64,000 nt of DNA from Ecdyonurus torrentis (Eukaryota > Arthropoda > Insecta > Ephemeroptera > Heptageniidae), in the NCBI GenBank assembly GCA_949318235.1, contig OX439131.1, positions 46,387,746 to 46,451,745 of the forward strand. Direction: 5' to 3'. The notes below the pieces were generated by a model that was given only the letters and a program-made list of their open reading frames with translations, had not been told where the DNA came from and ran no database searches. Below, piece after piece: positions 1-13,634 of this stretch (position 1 is its first letter; each line of letters starts with the position of its first letter). The translations under genes and the position numbers were made by a program.

Positions 1-1444
1 ATTACGTGAAGTTTTGTTGTAATAACAAGTTTCAATAATGCCAAAAATTTAAGTTTCTATCACTGTGCAAACTGCAAAGTATTTTTTAATGATTTTTGTT
101 CTCATTTGTTTATGAATACGAGATTGCTATCGACGTAAACAAATAAATTTAGCAAAGTCAATTCAATTTAAAAAAAAAAAAAAAAAAAAAAACGTGTTGA
201 ACTTCTCATATTTATATAGTATTTCAAAAAAATTTCTTTCATTTCACGCAAAATTTACGTCTCTATCCCTTTATTTCTTTAATATTTATTTTTTATTCCA
301 TAAAGTTGCATACTTTACAGGCGCGCAGTATTTTTTTTTATTTTTTTTCCCCCACTGCGAGATAATTTTCTAGGATTGTATTAATCTATGTAACGTCTTT
401 CTTTCAAACAACTTATAAAACAATTATTTTAATATGCTTTAGTGTAGCAAATTGTAAGTTATAAAAATTGTTCTTTGGTTTTTACTTTGGCTAAAGTGAT
501 CGGTTTAATTGTTTGAGCTCAAAACAAAAATGATCTTAAAAAAAATAGAAGCAAAAGCAACGAAATAACAAGTTTCAAAATATCAAACTTAACTTTTTAT
601 TTCTCTATTGTCCAATGATAAAATCTTGCTACCCCAAAAAAAAAAAAAAAAAAAAAAAAAAACGACAGAAAATGCTTTATTAACAGTTTTTACGCTATTT
701 TAAACGTTTTACCATTTTCACCATTTTTACCATTTTTTCGATTTTTATACCATTTTTTACCATTTTTGTACCATTTTTAGGCCCAAAAAAAAACAAAAAA
801 AGTCAACATTTTAAATCTTTAATATCTCTATCAAATTGTTGATAATTTTACGTATTATCTTTAATTTATCTATAATTTGATTTACTTGTACAAAAATAAA
901 TACGTAATAATTATGCTAGCTTATTTTCAGCACAACTTGTTCATTATAGCATAATTTATGCTATTTATTACTGTATAATAACTATGTTACTTTGCATAAA
1001 TATTATGTTGTACACCATAATTATTTATGTTATTCTAATTTAGCATAATATATGCTATGATGACAAAAATGCAGCATATAAAATTACGTGATTTATTCTT
1101 TTCGTGCATAAACATGAATGCTTAGAGAGTACAAAATAAGAAAAGAGGTTATTACAACCGGATGCACACCCCCTTTTCTCAGATTCTAATCAACTTATAC
1201 AAATAAAATTTAACATGTATTAACATCAATATTATATTGATCACCTGTAAAATTTTGATGTTTATGTCGGGAAAATTGTTTCAGAAAAATGGGTGCATAC
1301 GGTTGTAAAAATCTCTGATCCTTATTTGGCCAGGGTGTAGTTTTAAACCACTAGTTTCTACTACTTTGTATTCTTGTGAATATTGAACTGTAAATTCAAT
1401 TGAAACTTGAACTGGAAATAAATGAAAAAAATTATCATTAACCG

Positions 1445-1478
<34 letters not shown>

Positions 1479-1507
1479 GTAAGGATGACGTAACTCTTTA
1501 AACTTAA
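1..1507. other. AT-rich upstream sequence without a recognisable gene
   Basis: I see no coding exon here. The stretch holds several poly(A) runs (about 170-192, 636-662), a run of CCATTTTTAC-like words at 710-780, a poly(T) run at 1,447-1,475 and the palindromic-word repeat listed separately at 885-1,100. The open frames at 1,281-1,549 on the minus strand come from the poly(T)/poly(A) run reading as lysines. Confidence 0.6.
885..1100. repeat. AGCATAA/TTATGCT word-repeat element, copy 1
   Basis: The words AGCATAATTTATGCT and AGCATAATATATGCT, both near-palindromes, recur here, ending in a TTTTCGTGCAT-like edge at about 1,100. The same word arrangement recurs at 2,390-2,600, 31,970-32,200 and 37,810-38,015, so this is a dispersed element, probably a non-autonomous DNA transposon. 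Exact ends are not resolved. Confidence 0.45.
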
Positions 1508-1818
1508 AGGCGTAGAACACCTTGAACAAAAAACTTGCCTAATATCCAAACATACCTAAATATCATCTTTAATTTGGCTGGAGTCATTGATTTCTAATTT
1601 ATTTTCCATTCACAAAATGTCAGTTGCGGGTTTACTACGTCACAGCTCGCCTGGTCCAAGCGCGCGGAAACAGGCGAGCTGTGACGTAACAAACCCGCAA
1701 CTGACATTTTGTGAATGGAAAATAAATTAGAAATCAATGACTCCGGTCAAATTAAAGATGATATTTAGGTATATGTTAGGATATTAGGCAAGTTTTTTGT
1801 TCAAGGTGTTCTACGCCT
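1508..1818. mobile_element. Foldback MITE with TTAA target duplication, copy 1
   Basis: The 311-bp element is almost entirely one inverted repeat. The left end begins AGGCGTAGAACACCTTGAAC and the right end is its complement. The centre is a GC-richer hairpin near 1,660-1,672. TTAA stands directly outside both ends (1,504-1,507 and 1,819-1,822). A TTAA target duplication is known for piggyBac and Kolobok superfamilies; which applies here is not visible. A sister copy lies at 44,849-45,156 and a related element at 60,577-61,255. Confidence 0.85.
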
Positions 1819-2391
1819 TTAAGAGTTTCTTAAGATATATTATTTAGTATCTGCATTGAGCTAGTATAAAACTAAATAATTTGGTATAAAGTGGCCACCT
1901 TAAAGCTGGTAAAATGTTGTTTTGTGTGTATCAAAATGTGTTATTATTTGTATAATTAATTAAATTGGCATATGATGTAGCCAAGGTTTTAGTTTAAGGG
2001 TTGAAAAAGCATTTTATGCACCTTAAATAAAGATAAATTATCATCAAAATCAAAATAAGCGGTCTTAATGCATTTTTTTAATTTTGACTTAATTATTTTT
2101 TTAATTTTGCTCTCATATTTAACCAGCATAATAAATTATATTTTTATCACAAATTTTATACAAGTTAAAACTATTTATAAAAGAAATTATCTTTCTTGTT
2201 TGATAATGGATATTATACTGAATTTTTTTTATCAAATGTTAAGTTGTTATCACTGTCATTAAAGAGTATAGGCAAGGTCAACTTTTGAATTTTTCACAGC
2301 GATAAAAAGACTTCGATCTACAGTAAATTAAGTATGTTTATTATATAATAGAGCTACAGCATTAAGCAAACATATATGTCATGTATTATAC

Positions 2392-2600
2392 ACAGATAAA
2401 AACAAATACAAATAATAAATATGCTAGTACATATATTTTCAGTATAATTTTTTCAATACAACATAATTTATGCTATACATCATAATAACTATGTAACATA
2501 ATATAAATATTATGTTGTACAGTACATACAGCATATGCCTTAATGCAGATAATAACAGAAATGCTACATAAATTAAGTATATTTTTTTCTTTCCGTGTGT
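2392..2600. repeat. AGCATAA/TTATGCT word-repeat element, copy 2
   Basis: The order of blocks matches the 885-1,100 copy: AATAAATATGCTAG, then ACATAATTTATGCTAT, ATAATAACTATGT, AATATTATGTTGTACA, ending in TTTCTTTCCGTG. The shared block order shows two diverged copies of one element. Confidence 0.5.
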
Positions 2601-2666
2601 GTATATAATAAAATGTCAATTTTTTTTAAATTAACTCATGCCTTTATGTCAAATCAAAACAAATTG

Positions 2667-2677
2667 TGTGTGTGTGT

Positions 2678-2712
<35 letters not shown>
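2667..2712. repeat. (GT)n(CT)n microsatellite
   Basis: A GT run passes directly into a CT run. Confidence 0.9.
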
Positions 2713-2715
<3 letters not shown>

Positions 2716-2821
2716 CTCTCTACATTTTTGCCTAGCGAAAAAAGTTCCGTTCACTGAAAGTGTATTTCAAAGCGTATTTTGTTCACAAAATTCTGGAATT
2801 TTAAATATGAATATTTAATAT

Positions 2822-3018
2822 ATTTCCAAGCCACTGCCGATGAGGAGGAGCTTATTTGTTATGTGTATGACGTAGCCTTGAGACACTGGCGCGAGGGCTG
2901 CGCGTGGGGCAGGCTAGGGGGCCTCGTGATCATCGTTTGCTTGCTTGAGAAAGTCATTTCTTTTCGCACGTTTGTTTCTCAGTCAGATTTCACACAGCCG
3001 ACCAGAAACACAAACTAA
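2822..3018 (+). other. GC-rich island, possible first exon/promoter region
   Basis: This block is clearly more GC-rich than its surroundings. It starts after a splice-acceptor-like TTTCCAAG and remains open (frame starting CC ACT GCC GAT GAG) to a TAA at 3,016-3,018. It holds an arthropod-type initiator-like TCAGTCAGATT at about 2,981. It could be an untranslated first exon or promoter of the downstream hydroxylase gene, the last exon of an upstream gene, or unrelated. I do not recognise the peptide. Confidence 0.2.
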
Positions 3019-3397
3019 AAAATTGCTTCCTGCTTTTTGATTTTAAATTGAAAACAAAAAAAAAAAAAAAAAAAATCTCAACCGCAATTTTTTGTTTAAT
3101 TCGAAGTGATTTGAAGTGTGCAAAATATTGAGTGCAAATTTTTATTGGATATTTTTTACGTTATCAAACGGTTTGTATAATATTTTTATTTTTGTTACAC
3201 GTATAGCATTATGAATATTATTTGTACAGTATGATAAAGTAAGAAACATTTCGTGTCATTTTATGAAAAAGCTCGCGAACAAGCTTCGATACGCCATACT
3301 AGAGCAACGAATAACATATTGTTGAGAGTCATTTTTCTCTATTTTCTTTGAGGAATCAAAAATCAGGTAACCTTTATTTATTTATTATTATTATTAA

Positions 3398-3412
3398 TAT
3401 ATATATATATAT

Positions 3413-3484
<72 letters not shown>
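3398..3484. repeat. (TA)n microsatellite
   Basis: Long TA run with few interruptions. Confidence 0.95.
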
Positions 3485-3487
<3 letters not shown>

Positions 3488-4885
3488 AAACATTTTTCTT
3501 GTATGATACTTGAAAATCAATACTTGAAATGAAAAAAAATTATATAGTAATTTAATCTATTAATAGCCTCAATTCTCTCAAAAATATTGCTTGTAATTTT
3601 AAATTGGTAAAATGAGTCACAATTCCATACCGACCCATGTAATGAAGTGCTCTATGGCAATGGCGTAATTTTTTATATGAATGCAACCCCTTAGTAATAT
3701 ATATATATATATATATATTATATTATTATATTTATTTATATTAATAAATGGATATTTCGAAAAAAATTATTTGTATAATTCATATAATTATGCTTCCTTT
3801 ATACCATATAGCTATTTTGTATTTTTATTAATTTTTTGTTATAATTATTATTTTTATATACATACTCATAATACACGTTATAATTTTTTGAATATAGAGT
3901 GAAAGAAAACTAGCATAGCGTATACACAGCAAACACATAAAATGTGACTGTTATTCCAATAATGAGATGAAAAATTTATTAATTCAATGATTATATTTAA
4001 TGATCATTATGTATACTAAAGATATTTGATTATTTTGGATGCTGTACAATATAATTATTATTATACAATATAGCATAAGTTAGGTTGTTAATAATAAATA
4101 ATGTTTGAAATCGTGCTATTATTACTATAGTATTACGAATATACTATTTTATGTAATACTATACGCATTTATTTATTGTTACAAAATATACATTGTACGT
4201 TATATTATAAAAAATTATTTTATTATTTAATCAATAGTAATCAATAATCAAAAGACTATATAAAAGTGATATAAAATTTACCTAATAGAAATTACCTTAT
4301 TAATGTTATATTGTTATAAGATCAGCGACGCTAATGAATCTATTATCACCATCTTATAAAAGGCAATGGATCTTTAGAAAATAATTTTTTTATTTTTTTT
4401 ATTTTTCATTTATATATTTTTTTTTATTAATTTTTATTATTTTGTTAGTGCCAGTAACAATACATAATCGTTTACAAATATTGAAACTCAAAATAATTTT
4501 CCATTTTATTGTCAGCACTAATATAGAAAAAAAAACTGACAAGTTAAGAAAAGAAAAAAAAAAAAGAAAAAAAAGTGCAACACGTAAAATGTTTTATTTT
4601 TCATTTATTTTATTTTTTATTTTATAAAAGTTAAAATTATATTACTTTGATGTCACCATATTTTTTGTTTTAAATTTAAAGTCACGCACTATCACTTGAA
4701 TAATCTTTTTACAAATTTTTTTTTTAATATTATTATTTTTTCTATCTATATTTTAACTATTTTGTATTGACGTATTTCAACTCTATAATAACTAACCTTT
4801 TGAACACAGTTTGCTGTCATATTGTGGTAGAATGTTATGATGCCAGATATCATTAATTTTATTATTACTATTATTATTTTAGAAA

Positions 4886-4984
4886 ATGAAGAAGAAGCAA
4901 GAGAAACTCACGCCTCAGAAGACGCACTGGATGACTTCACTCGGAGTAACCTTCTCGCTACCTTTAGCGCTCGCCTTACAACTT
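4886..4984 (+). CDS. FAXDC2: FAXDC2-like exon 1 (start codon)
   Basis: Reads [20 protein letters not shown] then a hydrophobic stretch ending LALALQL, a membrane segment. The donor is ACTT|GTAAGC. A second GTAAGC donor sits 8 bp downstream (4,993), but only the first gives a phase-0 joint that stays open with exon 2. The ATG follows TTATTATTTTAG|AAA, suggesting an upstream 5'UTR exon. A different frame is open through this block, but its peptide does not fit the family. Confidence 0.8.
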
Positions 4985-5037
4985 GTAAGCAAGTAAGCAA
5001 TGTTTTTGTTTGTTTGTTTATTTCTTTATTTATTTCT

Positions 5038-5104
<67 letters not shown>

Positions 5105-5105
5105 G

Positions 5106-5180
<75 letters not shown>

Positions 5181-8100
5181 TTCATTTGTTTAATTGCTCA
5201 CTCACTCACTCACTCACTCACTCACTCACTCACTCACTCACTCACTCACTCACTCACTCACTCACTCACTCACTCACTCACTCACTCACTCACTCACTCA
5301 CTCACTCACTCACTCACTCACTCACTCACTCACTCACTCACTCACTCACTCACTCACTCACTCACTCACTCACTCACTCACTCACTCACTCACTCACTCA
5401 CTCACTCACTCACTCACTCACTCACTCACTCACTCACTCACTCACTCACTCACTCACTCACTCACTCACTCACTCACTCACTCACTCACTCACTCACTCA
5501 CTCACTCACTCACTCACTCACTCACTCACTCACTCACTCACTCACTCACTCACTCACTCACTCACTCACTCACTCACTCACTCACTCACTCACTCACTCA
5601 CTCACTCACTCACTCACTCACTCACTCACTCACTCACTCACTCACTCACTAAGACATAGATTGTTGTGATCCCTCAGATATCCTCCTCAGATATGGGTGG
5701 ATAGTGGAGAATACGTGCAGGAGAGATGGGAGAACTTCCTCGATAATTACCAGCTTGACGATGCGACACTTTGGGTTTATGGTAATGAATAACAGATAGC
5801 TTCAGTGACACATGGATAAAAGACATTTCTTAATTAAACTGCACTTAAACTCTAAAAAAAATGAAAATATTTTGTAAAATAAACGGTTATGACATCACTA
5901 ATCGTTAAAATTACATATGATGCCCCAAAGCCCTTCCGTAGCTCTATGGTAGCCCCTCAAACTTGCGCTCATCCTACGAGATATGCGCAACTCGCTACAA
6001 CATTTGCTATAGTAAAGCCGTAACTATGACGTAAAAGATACGGGAAGAGTTGCAAATCTCGCAGGATAATTACGATTTTGCAGGGCTACGGAAGGGTTTT
6101 GGGTCATCATCATGTAAGTTTATGAACAGTTCTTCTCATTATATAACATTGAAGAAGCCAAATATGTTGTAAACCCTGAACTTCCTCTTTAAGACATATG
6201 GAACATAATAAAATCTGATCTCTTATATAAATATGCTTTGCAGGCTCCACATTTCTGACTATATCCATGTACTGGATAGTTGGGTTGATGTACGCAGTCA
6301 TCGACTTCATCAGACCGGCCTTCCTTACTCGATACAAGATCCAGCCAGGAACCCATGAGCCACTTGAAACTAAGAAATTTATCCAGGTAGTGAAAATAAC
6401 CAGTGATCAACCAAAAATAAAAAAATCTTTAACTTCAAACACCTGAAATTGTTAAAGGTGTGCAGTAAACAATGGCTTTTTTTAAATGGTGATTATCGTC
6501 TAAACGCGAATCAAAAACTAAACTAAGTATTAAATTTTTTTGGATATCAATTATTTTTCTGCATGTCTGCAGCCGCAAAATCACTTTGTATACGCAAATT
6601 ATTATGTCAAGTATAGCGAGTGCAAAAATATGAGTAACTCGAATCATCGCTGCAATGAGTTTTTCCCTCAGCGCATTAATAATTAAAAATTTAAGATCAC
6701 GTTTTCGGGAGGTTGGTTAATAAACACAATGATCACTATTAAAAAGATCATTGTTTATTACCCCTTTAAATGTGTGTCTATTTAAAATTATATGGCCTTG
6801 GAGAAATAAATACAACGCCTAGCATATGGTCCCGAAATATTGAACGATAGGAAATTAGGGGACCCTAATTAAGTTTTTCCCGCACCCGGAAAACATGAAT
6901 TATAAAAAAAAAAAAAAAAAAAAAATCAGTTAAAAACCTAACACCTCTATAACCAACTCTATTGGTAACTCTTCAGTACAAAAACCAATAACTTAGTTGA
7001 CAAAAGTTTAAATATAATAGTAACCCATGAAAAAAAAAATCGTGTTCCAACAGGGTTCCATGGATCATAGTTGGAACCCACTTAGAATGCTAAAGGATCA
7101 TATTGAATAACTATGTTCCAACTGGGTTCCATGTGCATTCCAAGTGGGTGCCAAATCTCATTTGGCACCCACTTGGAACATATAATAAAAATGATAAAAA
7201 AAAAAAAAATACAATATAGCAAGAGGGGCAATTAAGTTAGATTTTTTTATTATTATTATTTTTTTGAAGTCTCACGGTCTCCTGGCAATGGGCTGCTGCT
7301 GCACTCTCTTGTGTTAAAGTTAAAAGTTTGGTCGAGCTATATAAAGCTACAACATGCAAGTCGCCTGACGGACTTGTTTAGCAGTTTCTAAAATCAATTT
7401 ATCTGAATAAATATTGAAATTAATTAATTATGTTAAAAGTAATTAATTATTGCTCATTATTTCCTCTACATTTTTGATACTTTAAAATGTTCAAATTCTA
7501 AAATTTCCGCATTTTACTTGCTGAAATATTGGTTTTGAAACTAAAATTTTTAATTATTAATATTAAACTACAAATTACAGGCATAATTCTATCTTACAAA
7601 ATTTCAAATCATAATGAAACACATAACATTTAAACTATTTAAGTACACACAATTTACATTTTTTACTATTTAATATTTTTAAGTATTTATAAATGCTTTT
7701 CATTATTAAATAAAAGATTAATTAGACCGTGGTTAATTTTTAATCTAAATAAGTTACTTAAATGAGCTATATATTCTATATACGAGGACAATTTTTCCTT
7801 TTTGTAGTATATTATTATACTACAATTATTTTATTAATTGTACTGAACTGAATTATATAATTATACTATAATATTTCAACGTTATAAACTGTAAAATCTA
7901 TTCAAATATTTAAAAAAAAAATCAACTTGCATAGAAAAATTAAAACTGCGAAGTGCATATATGCATATAGGATATAGGCCTATAAACATATCATTAAATA
8001 TTTTTATAATTATTTTGCAATATATGTAACGAATCTTTTTTTTTTTATAATTATTATTATTATTATTATTATTTTTTTGCTGTCATCAATACAGTTTATA

Positions 8101-11100
8101 AGAATTGTATGCCACGTAAATTTGTGAAAATGTATATTGATTACACTAAAATTGCATTAATTAGATCAATATGACGTAATATTTTAATTTTAATTATTAT
8201 AAAGTATGATTTTCATGATTTTTTTGGAATGCACTTGGAACATACTTTTTTTGGAATGCATTCGGAATGCATTCCTTTTTTTCATTTTTTAAAGAGGAAC
8301 ATAGTGGAACATATCGGAACCCTAATGGAATGCATTCCAAATGCATTCCAATAATTTGGAACACTGTGCGAACAGTGTTCGCACACACTTTTTTTTTTCA
8401 TGGGAACTCTTTAGAATAAACGTTATTTCTTCAGTGGAAAACAGTTAGATATTTAAATATTTAAAAACTTTGTATAAATTTTTCAAATTTATTATAAAAA
8501 AACTTTTAAATAGTAACTCTTCAGTGACTTTTTTCCGTGCATCTATGATTAATTATGTCAGTAAGCTCTATTCGATATTTTAAGTGGCCCATTTTTAATA
8601 ATAGCAAAGTGTTATCAATCCTACAAAATTATATGGAACTTGTTAACAACAACTCTTAAATTAAAGGCATATAACAAACTTATCATTTATAATAGTATAG
8701 TACAATAAATAATGTAAGTAAAATTATAAATTAGACATGAAGCCGTTGATTTTATATTTATTGTCGTGACGTCTGATAATTGATAACTTAACCGTCAAAA
8801 TAAAAACAAATACAAAATCAACGTGTTCATGTCTAATTTATTGATAATAAGGTATGATAATTAATAAATTATTATTCTAATATTATATACATGATAAAAA
8901 ATAAAGTAAGGTAAATATGCCTTTAACAGACGGAAAAAAATCAATACTTAATAAGGCAGATTTTAAATCTTATGAATGAATAGGTAGACATATAAACCTG
9001 GTACATAGAACTAGAACATACTACAATAATACCTAAAATGCAGTACCAATATGCTACAATAAAGGTGTGACTTACTTAGATTAAGTGTTATATTGTAGTT
9101 TATAACTATACCTGTTCCAAATTAAGAGTACCTACCCCTACAAAAAAGTTTTGCGTGTACATTGTATGCAGGTTGTAAGCACATTGTATGTTTCATGCAA
9201 AATACATGTAATAATTGCATGTACCTTACCAGCACTTTGTATGTACCTGCCTGCACGGCAAAAAAAGGACGCAAAAATATTGACTGCCTTTTGCATGCAC
9301 TCCTCATTTTTAAAAGAAAATAATAATAAAAAAAAAGTACTGGCACAATGCATGCAAAAAGCGTTTTTTAAAAAAAGCTAAAATATTTTGTGTTTGTCTG
9401 TATTTGCCTGCATAGGATTTCAACACTTAGAAAATTTTCTGATACATACCCTGGTCAAAAATCTTGAGCAAGATCTTGCCAAGATCTTGCTCAAGATTTG
9501 TTTAAGATTTTTATTATGGCACGACAAGATCTTGACAAGATCTTGCACAAGATCTTGTCAAGATCTTGCACAAGATCTTGTCAAGATCTTGAGGATAATC
9601 TTATAACAAGAAATGACAATCTTGCACAAGACACCTTGTCGTACTTAAAAATCTTGTGCAAGATTTTGGGTCCGTAAAATCTTACAGCAAATCTTGTCAA
9701 GAATGAACAAGACTTTCGTCGTAAAATCTTGCAAAAAATCTTGTTAAGACTCTGCAAGATTATCGTAAAATCTTGCGGCAAGTCTTGCCAAGACTCTGCA
9801 AGATCTTAAATAAAATCTTGCAGAAAATCTTGTCAAGACTATGCAAGATTTTTCAATAATTTATTTCAGGAAATATTGTTTTCTGATCTTAATATGGTCT
9901 TGGCAGCTTTGCTTCACAATGTATAGAATCAAAAGCTCTGGTCAGCTGATATCCAAGCAACAATTACTCTGGAAAATAAAAGTTTTAATATAAAACTTAA
10001 AAAAAAAATATATATATTTAATTATTGCGTATTTTTTCTGCAAACTTGAAGTACTCGTCAATTACTGTCCAGGCAGCAAGCTAAAAACAAAAAAAAAAAA
10101 AAAAAAAAAAACTTAAACATTAATATTGCGTATTTGTTCTGCAATCTTGAAGTACGTCAATTTATTGTCCAGGTAGCAAGCTAAAAAAACTGAACTATTA
10201 TTATCTAGTATTTATTCTGCAATCTAGAAGTACTCGTCAATTATTGTCCAGGCAGCAAAAGCTAAAAAAAAATAATAATAAACATAAATATTGCGTATTT
10301 GTTCTGCAATCTTGAAGTAATCTTCAAAATTTATTGTCCAGGTGGCAAGCTAAAAAAAATTGAACTATTATTATCGCGTATTTGTTCTGCAATCTTGAAG
10401 TAATCGTCAATTTATTGTCCAGTCAGCAAGCTAAAAAAAAAAAAAAAAAAACTTAAACATAATTATTGCGTATATTTGTTCTGCAATCTTGAAGTAATCG
10501 TAAATTAATGTCCAGGCAGCAAGCTAAAAAAAAAAAAAAAAAAAAACTTAAACATAATTATTGCGTATATTTGTTCTGCAATCTTGAAGTAATCGTCAAT
10601 TTATTGTCCAGGTGGCAAGCTAAAAAAAAATGAACTATTATTATCTCGTATTTGTTCTGCAATCTTGAAGTAATCGTCAATTATTGTCCAGACTGCAAGC
10701 TAAAAAAAAAAAAAAAACTTAAACATAATTATTGCGTATACTTGTTCTGAAATCTTGAAGTAATCGTCAATTTATTGTCCAGGTGGCAAGCTAAAAAAAA
10801 CTGAACTATTATTATCGCGTTGTTCTGCAATATTGAAGTAATCGTCAATTTATTGTCCAGGTAGCAAGCTAAAAAAACTGAACTTTTATTGTCTCGTATT
10901 TGTTCTGCAATCTTGAAGTATTCGTCAATTTATTGTCCAGGTAGCAAGCTAAAAAAAAAAAAAAAAAAAAACTGAACTATTATTATCGCGTATTTGTTCT
11001 GCAATCTAGAAGAACTCGTCAATTATTGTCCAGGCAACAAGCTAAAAAAAAACAAAGTTTAACATAATTATTGATTATTTGTTCTGCAATCTTGAAGTAC

Positions 11101-13595
11101 TCGTTAATTTATTGTCCAGACAGCAAGCTATAAAAAATGGCATCAGTTACTATTGCGTACTTGTTCAGCACTCTATAAGAGTACTCGTCACTCGTCAGTT
11201 ATTGGCCAGGCAAATAACAAAATGACATTTATGTAAAAAAAATGTAAGAAAACAAATTTGAAGTAGAACATAATAAATGGTATAATATCTCTGTAACTAA
11301 ATAAACAAGTGATTGCTCATCGTAAAAAGCATGCAAGCTATAGTAACATATAATTATATTATCTCGATATGTGCATTTTATGGTTTATAGAGCATGCAAC
11401 AAATTAAATGTTAAAATCATACAAAATTTTCATGCATCTTGCAAGATCAGCTATAAAGAAGAAAAACTTAAAAACATGAAATTTTGCATTGAATCTTGCC
11501 TACAGCTCAAAAAATTAAAATTATTAGAAAATCTTGCATTAATACTTGCAAGATCAACTCAAGATAAAAACCGTTAGAAAATCTTGCTTTGACTCTTGCA
11601 AGATCACCTCAAGATAAAAACCGTTAGAAAATCTTGCTTTGACTCTTGCAAGATCAACTCAAGATAAAAATTATTAGAAAATCTTGCTTTGACTCTTGCA
11701 AGATCACCTCAAGATAAAAACCGTTAGAAAATCTTGCTTTGACTCTTGCAAGATCACCTCAAGATAAAAACCGTTAGAAAATCTTGCTTTGACTCTCTTG
11801 CAAGATCACCTCAAGATAAAAACCGTTAGAAAATCTTGCTTTGACTCTTGCAAGATCAGCTCAAGATAAAAACCGTTGGAAAATCTTGCTTTGATTCTTG
11901 CAAGATTAACTCAAGATGAAAACCGTTAGAAAATAATGCTTTAATTCTCGCATTATCAACTCACAATATAGTAAAAAAAGATGCAATAATGAATTTATAA
12001 GCTAATTCCCCCAAAACATTATACCCTTTATTCTGTTTTTAGACATTTTTATATAAGAAAAAACATAAAAAAATAATTTGTTTAATCACTTTTACGAAAA
12101 AAAAAAAAAAAAAAGAGTTACACTCACCTCATCCAAAAAAGGCCCACCTATAGCATTTCCTCAGATCCATCATCATAGATCACTTTGTGTTTGTTGCGAA
12201 TTTCTCAACTAAATCAATGAAGAGCTCGTATATGAAAACAAAGATAAGTTCATATTAGCCTAAAATGTAATTTGCGTGTGGAACGATTACTAAATATGTT
12301 TCTTACCTGTTATAATGTAGAATCTGGTGCATAAGCAACTTAATTATCACTATTATAAACAACACAAAACTAAAAGAAACACAGAGAGCACATGTACGAC
12401 ATGTTTATCATCTATCAACAGCATCCATTATTACCCATAATGCAATGCGTGCAGTCATGCGCACTGGCTGTTTCCTCATCAAAGTTTACAAAATACACCG
12501 ATAGATGGCCAAAGCGCGCGAAAAAATCTTGCACAAGATATTTTTATATTATCCAAGATATTTTATATCTTTCACAAAATTTCCGCATAAACTTAAAATA
12601 TCTTACCTGTTGGCCTCTATAAATGCAAGATTTACGATCTTGTTCAAGATAAATCCAAATATGCAAGATATTTATAATTTTGCTCTAAATTATAGAATTC
12701 TGGACTTGGAAAATTGAACAAATTCTTGCACAAGATTTAGAGATCTTGCATTGTTAAGTCTTGCAAGATTTTTTCTTGTAAAAATTTGGTGCAAGACTTT
12801 ATCTTGGGTAAAAATAGTCTTGCTCAAGATTTTTGCGTGAATAAGATACTTTTTCTTGCACAAGAAAATATTTATCTTGCACAAGTTGTTCAAGATTTAC
12901 GCCTTGACAAGACTACAAAATCTTGCGCAAGATATTTTCTTGCCAAGATGTTGATCTTGTGCAAGATTTATTAACTTGTGTAAGATTTTTAGGATCTTGC
13001 ACAAGAAAAATTAATCTTGAAACCTAATTTTTATCTTGCACACGAAAATATCTTATGCAAGATTAATTGCAAGATCTTATTGTAAGATTCATGCAAGATT
13101 TTAAGTTTTGGTAAGATCTTGAACAATCTTGCCTTACTTTTTTCAAATGTTCAAGATCTTGGATGTCTTGAAGCCATCTTACAAGATCTTGAGTTGATCT
13201 TGTAAGAATTAAGGCAAGATTTTTGACCAGGGTAATACTCGGCATATATATTTTAAAGTTTTCAGGAGGCAATTTTAAAAATTTCAGGGCAAAATTGGAT
13301 TGATATCATCCCAATTGGGCTGTTATAAAAAAAAAACATTTTTAATTTTAGGTCATTTGTCATTTGGGCAAAATTTGAATTTTTGGCAGGGGTTTGTTTA
13401 AACGTCACTTTTTATCACTACATTATAATGACGGAACGAACATTTTAGAACCGCAAATCTGCTAAACTATGAAAGTTAGACCACATTCAATTTTTTTGTG
13501 GAAAACATAGACAGTTTTGAATAGCTTCCATAAAAAATATCGGTCCCAGCTATTATCGATTTTATAGGAAAAATGGACCAAAATTGGGTATCAGC

Positions 13596-13634
<39 letters not shown>

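Larger units (their letters stand above)
9449..13232. mobile_element. 3.78-kb non-autonomous transposon with CAAGATCTTG arrays
   Basis: The terminal inverted repeat is CCCTGGTCAAAAATCTTG; the right end reads CAAGATTTTTGACCAGGG. TA flanks each side (9,447-9,448 and 13,233-13,234), consistent with a TA target duplication. Both subterminal zones (9,455-9,860 and 12,520-13,225) are packed with the palindrome CAAGATCTTG and near variants such as TTGCACAAGAT. The interior contains two tandem arrays (listed separately). No transposase frame is present. Superfamily is unassigned. Confidence 0.85.

Noticed and set aside
4837..5193. 118-codon frame containing a peptide over exon 1
   Set aside because: The frame starting at 4,886 gives a membrane segment and joins exon 2 in phase; this one does not fit the family.
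5000..5659. Open frames of 152 and 219 codons through (TTTA)n/(CTCA)n
   Set aside because: They arise from tetranucleotide repeats without stops; the tract lies between FAXDC2 exons 1 and 2.
9449..13232. CRISPR-like array reading of the short repeats
   Set aside because: Eukaryotic context, palindromic 10-mers without regular spacers, bounded by transposon ends.
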